Assembly (NCBI GenBank): GCA_943704425.1
Contig: CALSCP010001992.1
Span: 14,315 to 39,168, forward strand
Reading direction: 5' to 3'
Length of the DNA stretch: 24,854 nt
Origin: Ministeria vibrans ATCC 50519
Lineage: Eukaryota; Opisthokonta; Filasterea
Part shown: positions 1 to 10,414 of the stretch, one piece after another
How positions within the stretch are numbered: the first letter of the stretch is position 1
Layout: every line of letters starts with the position of its first letter
Notes under the pieces: model-generated
Told to the model about the DNA's origin: nothing
Seen by the model: only the letters and a program-made list of their open reading frames with translations
Databases searched by the model: none
Position numbers and translations under genes: made by a program

Positions 1-129
1 GTTGCCGGAGGACACCTTCGAGGGGACGCCATCCAGGTGCACGGTGACCAGGGCGTTAAAAAGACTCGCTCCATCTTTATCTTTCTTTTCTCTATCTTTT
101 TTTTTTCTTCTTCTTTTCTTTAGTCGTAC
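1..129 (-). other. RPC1 intron 5, or an open lineage-specific extension, at left edge
   Basis: After the last recognised RPC1 codon the minus strand reads GTACGACTAAAG and then a long purine-rich stretch, as in an intron. The RPC1 frame nevertheless stays open to the window edge, and positions 66-1 would read FNALVTVHLDGVPSKVSSGN. That does not resemble the segment expected after VAIPVH in RPC1. I favour an intron starting at 129, with the next exon either beginning inside the last 60 bases or lying off the window. Confidence 0.5.
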
Positions 130-1993
130 GTGGACGGGAATGGCGACTTGCTCAATGGAGAGGTTTGGATCGGGTGAGATGACGGTGCGCGAGGAAAAGT
201 CAACGCGCTTGCCACTGAGGTTGCCACGGAAACGACCCGCTTTGCCCTTAAGACGCTGGCAAAAGCCTCGGATGGGCTTGTTGCTCTGGACCTTCTGGGA
301 GACATTGAGGGGCACGCCGGACAGTTCGCTGTTCATGTAGTAGGCGCAGTGGAGCTGGAGGAGATCCCACTCCTCCATAAAGATGGGTGCATTGTTTCCC
401 GTGAGTGCACTCTTGTGGATCATCTGGTTGGCATGGATGATCTGCACGAGTTTCATGGTGAGGTCGTCTTCGTTGGTGCCCGAGCCACTGTCCATGTTGA
501 CGCTGGGGCGGATGCAGACGGGCGGCACGAGCAGACGTGTGAGACAGAGGTTCTCGGGACGTCCAATGTCAGTCTTGAGATCGAGCAGCACACAGTCCAT
601 GTCGGGAATGTTGCAGAAGAGTGTGTGGACGACGAGCGGTGTGAGAAACTCCTGTGCCAGAGCGCTGTGAGTCTGTACATCACGGTTCAGCTTGGCAGCT
701 TCGCTGAGGCGCGCGTCGAGCAGACGGCCCAGCTGGTAGCGCTCTTTGGTGAACTGGGGCACGGGGTGTTGCGTTGTGGAGAGAGACGACTGAGAGGCGG
801 GCGCTCCGGCGATGGTCGAAATGGACGCGACATCGAGTTGAGCTGCGTCGCTGTGGTCGTCCTTGCGCGGACGACGGTAGCGCTCATGCACAATCTTAAG
901 TGCGCCCATCTTCTTGACGGGGCCGTTGTAGGCGTGGCAAAAAGGACACTCATTGATGCGACGGCACTTCTCCTCTACGGCCTTTTGCAAAGCGCGACGC
1001 TGAAGCATTTCTAGGTTGGGGTTGCGCAGGCGGCGTGAGAATGTGAGGCGGTCTTCGGGGCCAAGCAGAACGCGACTGCAAGTCTGCAAACAGTGACAGA
1101 AAAATGATTAATGGTATGAACAAAATGAGAAGAAAAGAGGATAAAAGGGTGTAAAGCGTGACCGAATACCTTGCAGACGCAGTGGAGAATCTGGAGAATG
1201 GCCTTGAAATAGCCAACATGGAAGATGGGCAAGGCCAAGTCAATGAAGCCGTAGTGACCGACGCAGTCTTGCAACTGAACAACAACAACACAACACACAA
1301 AATCGTGTGAGGAAAAAGAATGATGTTGCTATACTTCTCGTGGAAGGTACCTTGAGACCACACGATTCACATAGTTGACTCTTCTCGGACGTGCCCTGCA
1401 ACAACAAAATATAAAAATCACATAAAAATCATAAGACAAAAAAAATACAATAGTAAGAATATAATATAACACCGATTCTGATGACTACACGCAACGTACC
1501 AGTCGACGGTCAAGCACACCGTACTTGGTGGGGCGGCGGTTCTCGGAGGGCTGGTAGAGATCGCGATTGACGACCTCGACGTGGCTCACTCGGCGCATTT
1601 CTTCAGCGCTGAACATGCTGAATTGAATGTGGGAGCTGTCAAGAGGAGAGACAGAGAGAGTCGGGCGTGTGAGCGGACACAGACAAGGCCTTTATCGGTG
1701 TGAGGGAGAGGCGTGGTCGTCGTCGGGGATGGGTTGGGAGGCAGAGGAGGGGGAGAGGGAGAGGGAGAGAGAGAGGAAAGGAATATTCGTCGACGGCGAC
1801 AAAACGATACGCCAAGCAGGCAAGGAGATCGTCAAAGGCACCGGTGGGGAAGCTCGGCTCCGTGGAAGGTTGGTGGGACGGAAATCAAGGCGAAACCGAG
1901 CGAAACATTCGGCGCATTGCTCATTTCATCATATCGTCTCATTCATTCTTACATCCGCTCCGATGTTGTGTCATCTTTGCACTGCTCCTTCAT
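130..1993 (-). CDS. RPC1: RNA polymerase III largest subunit (RPC1), N-terminal part, 5 exons, partial
   Basis: Catalytic largest subunit of nuclear RNA polymerase III, which makes tRNA and 5S rRNA. Exons read on the minus strand: 1993-1953, 1635-1500, 1395-1351, 1274-1170 and 1083-130, together 427 codons in one frame. The short first exon encodes MKEQCKDDTTSER plus two bases; splicing gives ISHIQFSMFSAEEM, which parallels the N-terminus of animal RPC1. The zinc-binding clamp follows (CESCG, then DCVGHYGFIDL, then CKTC and CPFC). SGTNEDDLTMKL and NSELSGVPLN come next, and the exon ends with GRFRGNLSGKRVDF and RTVISPDPNL, the largest-subunit signature in its Pol III form. RPB1 and RPA1 fit less well. 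A donor GTACGA follows VAIPVH at 129, and the catalytic NADFDGD motif would lie beyond the left edge. Family and exon calls are from reading the sequence and are not aligned by software. Confidence 0.93.
1740..1785. repeat. GA-rich microsatellite in RPC1 intron 1
   Basis: A nearly pure purine run of GGGAGA and GAGA units lies inside the 317-nt first intron of RPC1 (1636-1952). It has no coding meaning on either strand. Confidence 0.8.
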
Positions 1994-2145
1994 AGCGGCA
2001 AGGGTGAGACAAGAACAGGACGGCTAGAGTCAGCTGGCAAGTCAGGTTTAAAATTTAAATCTGATTGTCGATTGAAATTTGAATCTGATCGGTCAACGTG
2101 AGTATTAATTATTATAAATCAGTAATCAGTTATCAAATTTTTCTT
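1994..2145. promoter_or_regulatory. Divergent RPC1/P450 intergenic promoter with a 17-bp direct repeat
   Basis: These 152 bp separate the two start codons and must contain both 5' regions. An AT-rich core holds an imperfect direct repeat: AAATTTAAATCTGATTG at 2051-2067 and AAATTTGAATCTGATCG at 2075-2091. The copies match at 15 of 17 positions and start 24 bp apart. A second AT-rich stretch at 2101-2145 leads into the P450 ATG. A role as a binding-site pair is inference. Confidence 0.5.
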
Positions 2146-4079
2146 ATGTCGCTTACGCCATCATACCAAATCGTGATCGGCGTGGCCGCCGTGCTGATCG
2201 CCTACGTGGTGATGAAACGCCGAAATGCAGCGGCGCGACGGCCCGGCGAGCCACCGATTGTCGGGGGAGCAGCTCCCTTCGTCGGTCACGGTGCAAAATT
2301 CGCGAGCGATTCGGTCGCGCTGCTGAACGAATGCCGCGCAAAGCACGGCGATGTCTTCACCCTGTCCATGGCCGGCCAGCGCATGACGTTCTTTTGCTCG
2401 CCGCGCGCCTTTGAGACGATCTACAGGAACCGCCAACTGCGCTTTCGTGTACGCACACTTCCCTCATTGATGTCTCGCTCTCCCCTTGTTGTTGTCGTCT
2501 TGCTCTCCCCTCGTTGTTGTTGTCTTGCTCTCCCCTCGTTGTTGTTGTCTTGCTCTCCCCTCGCTGTCGTCTCGCGCTCCTCACAATAGTCCATTCGCAG
2601 GAAATCTCTTTCAAAATTGGTGCTGTGTCTGTCGGAAACTACTTCTTGTACAGAAAGACCAAGGATGGCTCCTGGAGCGGCAACCACGATGATCTCGGCA
2701 ACGAGAAGAACGACCGAATCTTGTTTGACGAAATTCACGATCGCTACTTTACCGTAACAAACATTGATTGATCGGGGTTTCCACTCATCATGTTTTATAA
2801 CGAAAACAATGCCCTTGCAGTACCTCAAGGGGAGATCGCTGGACGAAATGGTCGAGTCGTCGTCACAGCACTCGTACAACATGATTGCGGGCACAGGCGA
2901 GACGGCCGTCACAAGCGAATGGCGCGACGTTGATCTGGTTGACTGGACACGACGCGTTGTCTTTGGGCTGACGGCTGAGATGCTTTTTGGCAAAGGTTTC
3001 TATGCTCCCCGGTTGGTGGATGCCTTCAAGAAGTGGGACGATCAGTTTGCAGTGATTGTCGCGGGCATTCCCGCTTGGCTTGTCGGCGCTGAAAAGCCGC
3101 GCGCTCAGCTTGTCGCGCGTTTCGCTGAGTTCCTTCCGCTCTCGAGTGAGGCCAGTGCTCTCGCGCAGGAACGTCATCGGCTCCTGATTGAGGAGCACAA
3201 GGCGAATGTGGAAGATTATGGACGGCAAGAGATCGGTTTGCTCTGGGCGGCCATGGCCAACACGGCCCCCGCCGCCTTCTGGGCTCTCCATCTCATTCTG
3301 CACAACCCCAAAGCCCACCAGGCAGTCTGCGACGAACTTGCACGCGTCGTCAGTGCCGACTCGCTCAACAACAGTGACAGCGAACACGGCCCATCCCTGA
3401 CGCGTGCGCTGCTCGACCAACTCCCCATTCTCGAAAGTGCCATCCTTGAGTCGCTGCGTCTCTCTGCCGCCTCCATGTCCATTCGTGTGGTCCAGGACGA
3501 CTCGACCGTCGTCCTGCCATCCGGTGAACAGGTTGCCCTGCGCAAGGGCGACCATGTGGCTCTCTACCCGCCCCTTACACACAATGACGAGCGTGTCTTT
3601 GAGAATCCTCAAAAGGTACACAAAATTGCGGCATTTTAAGATGTTTTGTTTTGAGCTGACTCGCCTCTCAATTGTGTTTCCCATAGTTTGTGTTTGACCG
3701 CTTTCTGGACGAGAACGGACTGCCCAAGAAGACGTTTACCTTTGAGGGTGCACCACTTCCCAATGCGCTTGTGCCCTTTGGCGGTGGTGTTTCCAAGTGC
3801 CCCGGTCGCAGACTGGCCATCGCCGAAATCAAAGAGGTATCTTCTTTATCTACCTAGGCTAGTGCTGTACCCCCCTTTTTTTCATTTTCACTTTCATACT
3901 GATCCCTTTCTTCGTTTTTGTTTTTTTTTTCTCAGGTGGTTGTGTGGACGCTCCTTTTGTGCGATGTGGAAGTGGTTGGTGCGTCGTCTGTGACGTTCAA
4001 CAAATCGCGCGCGGGTTTGGGCATTATGCCTCCTGTCGGATCTAGTCCCGTGCGCATGCGCCGAAAGGCCACCGTGTAG
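2146..4079 (+). CDS. Cytochrome P450, CYP7/CYP8-like, 5 exons
   Basis: Complete gene with exons 2146-2448, 2601-2753, 2821-3615, 3687-3836 and 3936-4079, all phase 0, giving 514 aa, the usual P450 length. Residues about 6-23 form an N-terminal membrane anchor, followed by the proline-rich GEPPIVGGAAPFVGHG. The I-helix reads LLWAAMANTAPAAFWAL near residue 294. This is the CYP7/CYP8 form with A-N-T-x-P-A in place of the usual acid-alcohol pair. The K-helix ExxR is ESLRLS near residue 363. The heme loop is PFGGGVSKCPGRRLA, with the ligand Cys near residue 455. The C-terminal SRAGLGIMPP also matches CYP7A-type enzymes. Family members are ER-bound sterol hydroxylases or prostacyclin synthase; the substrate here is unknown. 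The upstream GTG at 2098 is in frame, but I chose the ATG at 2146 just before the anchor. Confidence 0.93.
2471..2570. repeat. 25-bp minisatellite in P450 intron 1
   Basis: The core GCTCTCCCC recurs at 25-bp spacing (copies anchored at 2476, 2501, 2526 and 2551), with TTGTTGTTG-type filler between copies. The four imperfect units make up most of the 152-nt intron and supply its pyrimidine-rich content before the acceptor CAG at 2600. Confidence 0.85.
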
Positions 4080-4117
4080 CAGTGAAACATGCATGTGACG
4101 ACAAGAGACTGAACAAA

Positions 4118-4159
4118 ATAATAATAATAATAAATATAATAATAATAATAATTATTATC
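4118..4159. repeat. AAT-rich microsatellite between convergent genes
   Basis: An AATAAT run, partly inverted at its right end (TTATTAT), fills most of the 102-bp space between the P450 stop and the rotatin-like stop. It contains the probable P450 polyadenylation hexamer. Confidence 0.85.
4129..4134 (+). terminator. AATAAA polyadenylation signal of the P450 gene
   Basis: A canonical hexamer 50 bp after the P450 stop codon. It sits inside a low-complexity AAT tract, so its use is inferred from position. Confidence 0.45.
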
Positions 4160-4181
4160 AATGATACTTTCTACAATTTTA

Positions 4182-7100
4182 CTATTGTGGGTGGTTCTCG
4201 GACGTGTGACTCAAGAGTGCAGTAAGAGAGTGTGTCTCATCTGTCTCTATTGTGCGGCATGCTCCAAGGACAGTCGCAAGCTGCGCTGTGTCGACCGAGT
4301 GCAGTGCCGCGCGTCCCTTGGCAGTGGACGATGCAAGCAGTGAAAGTGCGCGAAAGAGGCGGTCCAGAGAGTCGCGCGGAGTGCGTTGGTAAACATTCAT
4401 GACAAGTGTGGTAAGGCGAGGAATGCAGCCTGATGCAACGAGGCGCTGTGCCGAGGTACTGTGCAGTGCACAGGCATGGAGGAGACGCGACACCATCTGT
4501 GTGCTCTCACGCAGCCGTGGCACCACCGAATCACTACAGAGTGCACTCACGAGTGCATCAGGCCGCGACTGCAGCACAAGAAGCGCCCCAGGCGCACTGG
4601 TACATGCAGCGGCGAGTACGCGCAGGGGACGTGCAAGCCGCCTGTCCAGCTGAGCACTGTCGCCGCCACTTCCAACACACGCGAGAACCCGTTCGGTCAG
4701 CACCGATACCAGATTGGCACGCTGCAATGCGCGAAGCCAGTCGTGACGAACAACCAGTGCCGCAAAGGTCATACACGCTTCGTCGCGCACCTCCTCGTCC
4801 ATCACGGCCCCATCTTTCCTCTTCTTCTTTGTGCACATCGCAATGCTATCGAGTGCACGCAGCAGCGGCACAGCCGCCGGTAATTTCCCTCCATACGACG
4901 CCGTACTCGGACTCTCGTGAGCCTTGACCGCGATGTTGCTGTGGTCCTGACCCCCGTCATCGCCACAGGACACAACGACGAGTCGACGGAGCACATCAAG
5001 CGCCGCGCGAAGCACCGTGAATGTATTCGTCGCAGGCGATTGGACCAATCGCACGAGCGCGTCGAGACCGTCTGCTTGCAGAAATGCAGCGCGAGCGATA
5101 GGTGAGTCGTGAACAAACGCAGAGAGTATCACAAGCGACTGGTGCACATTTGTTGTGGAGATGTGCTGACAGCGTTCAAAGGTGGACGCGAAATACGGTA
5201 CAAAAGCCTCCTTGCAGGCATGCGAGACAGAGAGTAGATGCGCGAGCGCACCATGCGACTGAGGTGAGGCCATGAGCGACTCGACAAGCTGAGAATAACA
5301 CTTGCGCTCCTCTGCTTCTTCCGCCAGCCGCACAAATTCAAGTCGAGTGTCGAGTCGCAGTGCAGCGGACGTCAAAAGATTAAGAAGAACTATGAGTGAC
5401 GGAAGAACGTGCGATGTGTGCGTCGACGCAAGCGAGATACTCGACAACAAGCTTGGCTGGCAACTGATGCGGAGCCAATCGACAACAGCGCGGTCATTGG
5501 TGCGCTGCACAAGTGTCCCAAGCAGCTTGACACTGACCAGAAGCCCATAGCGAACCAACTGAACAGGGATGGTCGTCGTGTGGGACACAAAAGCATTCGA
5601 TGCAAGCGCAAGTACGTGCGCATGATCGTCCAAAAGACTGTCGTCCTGCTGCGGCTGTGACTCACAGAGCAACGCAAGGCCGTGCAGTGTGTGTGCAATG
5701 GACCAACGAATTGAAATGCTTAGGTCAGTGCTGCTGGGTGTGTCGACAAGTCGCGCGAGCAGTCGCCAGGCATACTGACCCGTCTCCATATGCACTCTAG
5801 AGGGTGCTTCGGAATTGTGTGCGACGGAGCAGACGTGTGCCGCTAGTGCGGCCGCAAGAGACGGCGACTGTGTCAGATGAACATGTTCCAACAGGTCACC
5901 GAAGGAAGGAAGTGTGTCACGCGAGAGCATCACACGCACAGCCGTCTCCGCGTCGCTCACCGACGGCGAGCATTCGAGCTGATCAAGGGTCGACGACGGC
6001 AGTGATACCTCAGAGTGTGCCATAAGGGTAGCAATGATGCAGCGCAACGGCAAATCGCGCGTCTGCGAGAAAAGCTCGACAAGCAGGCGGGGTGGCAAGG
6101 CAGGCACAGCTGAGCGGTCATACGTACACACCGAGAGAAGTGCAAGCGCACTCCAGCGCAAGCAAGGTCCCGTCAGCCGACTGGTGAGGTTGGCAAGCGA
6201 CGTGCCCAGCAGTGACGAGACAACTGAGGCAAGAGGGGCAAGCGACACACTCACCGAAGAGTGGTCGTGGCACGACTGAAACAGTCGCACAATACAACGC
6301 AAGAGTACCACGGGGCTGTGCTCGCCCATCGTTCGCTGCAGCAATCGCGCAAAAGTGTCGGCAAGAGTGGTACTCGACAGTGCGTTGGGATGGTCACACA
6401 ATCGCTCAGTGGCCTCAAGTATCAACGTCACGGGGTTGGAGAGCACATTCGGAAGGGCTTCGTCCGTCTCATTTGCAGCGATGTGGGCAAGTGCGTCACT
6501 CAGAATGCCAAGCAGTGAGTCCACGCAAGCGACTGAAAGCGTACACTCGACATTGGGACATGACGACAGCAGCAAAATGACGAGTCGCTGAAGTGTGTCG
6601 CCCATGGCCGAGGACATGGGCGAGGTGTTGGGATCAAGCGAGGCCGCAAGTGCCGTGAGAAATTCGCCACTGGAGAGAACCCGAGTGCGCTGTTCAAGTG
6701 TGAGCAGCGGAATATCTCGTAGAAGTGAGAGCGCTGCGTGGTGGCGGCGAGTCTCTGTGAAAGATGTGTCCTCGAGCGCAGCAAGTGCACATGCGAGTGC
6801 TTCATCCATGTTGGGGTGAGGGATCAGTTGCGACAAGTGCGAGGAATGCACTTGCTCGAGGACACACTGTGGAATAGACTCGAGAGGCTCGCACGCAAGC
6901 GCCGCCGTAGACTGTTGCTGTTGGTCCCCTTGAGCAACGGCCAATGTTGTGAGAACCAGCGCTGTGGATGGCACAGGATGAGAGACGACGAGGCGATAAA
7001 AGTCGAGCGACTCCAAGAGGTGCACAGCGCAGAGAAAATCGACCGAAGGTACGGACAGAAGGCTGAGCAAGAGAGAGACAAGTGAGTGGACCGAGGCGGG

Positions 7101-9432
7101 CGTTGCAAGAACATTGGGAATGGCAGCAACAAGGAGGTCGTGAAGGCGATGGTGAAGAGTGGCTCGATGCGCGGCCGTCACGGCAACATCATCAACGTGC
7201 TGAAAGAGCACTGTCAGACGATCGCATGCCGAACGCCATGTGGAGCCAGATGGGCGTGCTGAGCGAAGAACGCGCACAAGAGGATCTACCACGCTGGCGG
7301 GCGAGGTGGTCAAAGATGATACGGTGGAGGGTGAGCTGGAGAGGAAGGAGCGCGCGATTGCATTTGCAGTAAGACGTTGCGATGTTGGCGGCCGTTTGTT
7401 TTTAGGCAGTTTGGGTAAGGGAATGGATAGCGCGGCGGGCGCTGCGTCAGGTGGAGTGCATGTGAGGGGCTGGAGACGATGACAGAGTTGGGACCAGCAC
7501 CAGTCGCGAAAGGATGCGGTCGAGGTGCAGTGGACCAGAGTGGTGCAAAGAATGCGCAAAGTGAGGGTTCGTGTAAGGGGCTCGTCGAGGGAGCAGATAT
7601 GCTGGATGAGCAAGCGGACACACGAAGAGGCCATGGAGTGCTCGACAAGGCAACAGATGCCCGAGAGCACATGCGGCGGGATCGACGATGGGTTGAGACG
7701 GTGCGCAAGAACCGCATCGGTAAGCGTCCATAGCAGTTGCTGCGCAGCCGCCTGCTCGTGGTGGGAAAAGGTTTGCGTGTCGATTGCGGTCAGAGGATGT
7801 ACGGCGACACGAAGAAAGGCGTTCTCGTCCACTTGTAACAGATGGGTACATCGATGAAGGAGGAGAGAGCTCTGGTCGTCGTTGTGTTCCCTGTCAATAT
7901 CCAGTTCGTCGATTGACAGGTCGAGACTCATCGTTGGGGTCGTTGTGGCAGTATATGATTGATAGCAAAGACCCGAAAGGAACGAGATGACGGCCGACGT
8001 GAGAGGGGCACAAGACAACGACAAAAGTTGATGGAGAGCGGTGGAGTCGCGAGCAGTCAAAGCCATGTCAGTGGCAAAGCAGACGCCCTGGAGTACGGTA
8101 GGCGTAATGCGATCCGGAGACGATGCAAAGGAGGCAATCAATTGAACAAGGCAATGAAGTGGAGGAGGTGAGGAGGTCGTGGACGGGAAGGAGTGGTTGA
8201 GCCAGTGAAGTGTGGCCCTGAGCGACGAGAGTGTCTCGAGGTGCACCGACGCCTCATCGCCAAGGACATGCACAAGCAGAGTGTATGTTGCTGAACATTG
8301 TTTCATCAGAGTGAAACTGTACGTGATGAACACGTCCAAGAGGGTCTGGCGCAATGCGTGCGAGGAGTGCGTCTCGGCAACCTCAAAGGAAGGGTGCAAC
8401 AGAAGACGGGCGGTGGTGTCGACGAGAGAGAGAGCAGTCTGACTATTATTGGCTAACGCCGACTGGATCGCGTCCGCAGCCGCCTGCCAAAACACAGCGG
8501 GAATGGAGGCGTGTGTCAGGGGCGAGGCGCTCCATAGCGGTAACCAGACAGTGAGAAGAGGCACAACGGCATCAACAGATGAGGGCGTGTGTGGTGAGCA
8601 CGCGAGCGTATCGAACAGTGCCGCCATGACGTTGACCACCACAACGTTGAGTCCTTGCAGTTGTTGCGGCAGCGGACAAAACTCGGAGTTGCTCTGTTCG
8701 TGAATGGCCGTGGAGAGTGACGAGCCGAGCGCGAAGAGAGCATCGAAAATGTGTGCTCGTGAGGAGGTATCCTCCAGCAGTCGGTCCAGAAGCACCGTTA
8801 CCAGCTGGGGACGTGCGAGCATAACATCCGCAGGAAATTGGTCAACAAGAACAAGAAAACGAGCGACGAGAGCGGGAACTTGGCATCTTGCCGCGCTTGC
8901 AGTGTCCAGGTATACGCGAATGCGCTGTTCGCTATCGAGGTCGAGGCGCTCGAGAGTGGCCGGACGCTGCTGCGTGAGCGCATTGTTCGCCAACGAGTAG
9001 GGTGCAAGGTGTAGCATCTGATGGAGGAGTCGGTGGGCGAGGACACGCGCGGGGACTGCGAGCGACGGCTCAAGCTGGCGAAGACGCGCAATGGCATCGA
9101 CGCGCAGCAGTTCCTCAGCCGCACAACGAACCTAAACACAAGCAGACGAAGGGAAAACGTCAAGAGAGAATGAATGACAGGGTAGAAAATAGTGGTGTGT
9201 GAGGCGCGTCCGAGACCTGCGCAACGTCGTTGAGGAGCAGGAGGAGAGCGGTTGTGGTTGACGGTTGAGTTTGAAATAGCAAATCGAACAACTCGAGAAC
9301 CACGTCCGCATCGTTCGCAACGTCGCTCACTCGGAGCGTCCCACGATCAAGGTCTGCCAATAGATCGGTGAGAGCGCGCGAACGGACGTCTGGAAGCTCG
9401 TGTTCTAGGGAAGGCGGGAATTTAAAAAACAT
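4182..9432 (-). CDS. RTTN: Rotatin-like armadillo-repeat centriole protein, 2 exons
   Basis: Exon 1 is 9432-9217 (72 codons) and exon 2 is 9131-4182 (1649 codons plus TAG). An 85-nt intron with donor CAG/GTCTCG and acceptor TTTAG separates them, and both junctions are phase 0. The product is 1721 aa. The N-terminus (LEHELPDVRSRALTDLLADL, then VLELFDLLF and LLLNDVAQ, then the spliced VRCAAEELLRVDAIARLRQL) follows the conserved rotatin N-terminal domain in spacing and key positions. The rest is helical, Leu/Ala/Ser-rich armadillo- or HEAT-like sequence with no membrane segments. Rotatin (Ana3 in flies) builds centrioles and basal bodies, so the gene implies a flagellum or centriole. Human rotatin is longer (about 2200 aa). 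The family call rests on the N-terminus alone; another ARM-repeat protein remains possible. Confidence 0.7.
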
Positions 9433-9630
9433 TGTGAGGGGGTTTTAAATGGTTATACTCAAACGACAGGCGAGCCTCATGGTAGGTTCCATCGCCCCTC
9501 GGAAGCAACTCCGTCGACTCAATGGGCACAAAGGATGACGAAGAGTGAGCGACGACGATCAAATCAAAAAGAATAAAATCAATAAATTAAAAATTACTTT
9601 AAATATCAGTTTGTCTCTCCGTCCATAGTC
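9433..9630. promoter_or_regulatory. Intergenic region upstream of the rotatin-like gene
   Basis: The rotatin-like start at 9432 faces this 198-bp stretch. Its right end (9555-9610) is strongly AT-rich, with AATAAAATCAATAAATTAAA just before an ATG at 9631. I see no tRNA or conserved RNA here. It probably serves as a divergent promoter with the giant gene to the right. Confidence 0.4.
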
Positions 9631-9759
9631 ATGAGTGGTGCTGGTTCTTCAGCAAAGGCCACCCTGTCACCAGAGGAGCTGGAAGCGAAAGGTTCAAATA
9701 TTCTCGTTTTGTTCTTGTTGCGCCGCTGTGGCCTCCTGCCTCCTGTGCGATTGGCGTAG
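9631..9759 (+). other. Small ORF (42 codons), possible first exon of the giant sushi gene
   Basis: An ATG follows the AT-rich intergenic region and opens a frame beginning MSGAGSSAKATLSPEELEAK. It then turns hydrophobic (NILVLFLLRRCGLL) and stops at 9757-9759. A donor GTTCAA after codon 20 plus one base would join in phase to the candidate microexon at 9904-9922. That join would give the sushi protein no recognisable signal peptide. The alternatives are an independent small protein or a chance ORF. Confidence 0.22.
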
Positions 9760-9841
9760 ATCACACCATGCACTGATCCGCGCGACAACTGTGTAGCGCC
9801 CCTTCCCTCTCTCTTTCTTTCCTTCGTTCTTTCGTCTCCTT

Positions 9842-9843
<2 letters not shown>

Positions 9844-9876
<33 letters not shown>
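9844..9876. repeat. 33-nt poly-T tract
   Basis: An uninterrupted T run closes a longer pyrimidine-rich stretch from about 9798. It lies 27 bp before a good acceptor (CAACAG ending at 9903), so it may act as a polypyrimidine tract. A poly-A tail on the minus strand is the other reading, but no minus-strand gene is seen to end here. Confidence 0.8.
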
Positions 9877-9878
<2 letters not shown>

Positions 9879-9903
9879 CTCGCTTCGCGTTCAACGACAA
9901 CAG

Positions 9904-9922
9904 ATAAACAATGTTGGTGGGG
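9904..9922 (+). other. Candidate 19-nt microexon of the giant sushi gene
   Basis: The acceptor CAACAG and the strong donor GTAAGT flank 19 nt. Read with two leading and two trailing bases it gives KQCWW and joins in phase to the exon at 10415 to make QCWWGWCGRKC, continuing the Cys-rich style of the next exon. The ATG inside it is in another frame. The following intron would be 492 nt, long for this window. Confidence 0.35.
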
Positions 9923-10414
9923 GTAAGTCACACACACACACAACCAGAGAACGACACATCCTTTCCCAACAACCCCCCGACTTGGCGTTGCGTCACATTC
10001 GCTTGGATGTCAAAAACACACACAAAAAAAAAAGAAAAAAAAAAGCGTTCCCACAAAACCACAATAGTGCTGTTTCGTCTGCTTGCGCCTCTTTGCCCGT
10101 GCGCACGATGCACGCACCGCGCGTGCCTTCATCGGCTGCGGCCCCACCCGTCCGTTGCGCGGCCCCTGTCAGTGCCATGGCCCTCCAGTCACCCATCGTC
10201 GCAACCCCCAGTCGCTTCGTCGTGGCCCCAGCCTCCTCTGCTTTTTGTCACTCCTTGATAATTCCTCTTTTGATGCTCACGCTCCATACTTCTCGACACA
10301 TTGTCCCTCCGCCAGAGTCTGAGACTCAATTTGCGCGAAATTGGCTGTGTATTTTCCTTTTTTTTGTTTCTTTCTTTTTTTCTCATTTCCGTCTTGTCTC
10401 TTAAAATAAAACAG

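Noticed and set aside
2863-3684. 273-codon minus-strand ORF across P450 exon 3
   Set aside because: Lies opposite the exon with the I-helix and ExxR motifs; a shadow.
9433-9560. tRNA-like stretch with GGTTCCATCGCCCC
   Set aside because: No matching acceptor, D or anticodon stems could be paired around it.
9982-10404. Overlapping plus-strand ORFs before the sushi exon, possible signal-peptide exon
   Set aside because: No good donor joins them in phase to 10415, and the hydrophobic parts do not sit after a start Met. Kept only as an unresolved 5' region.
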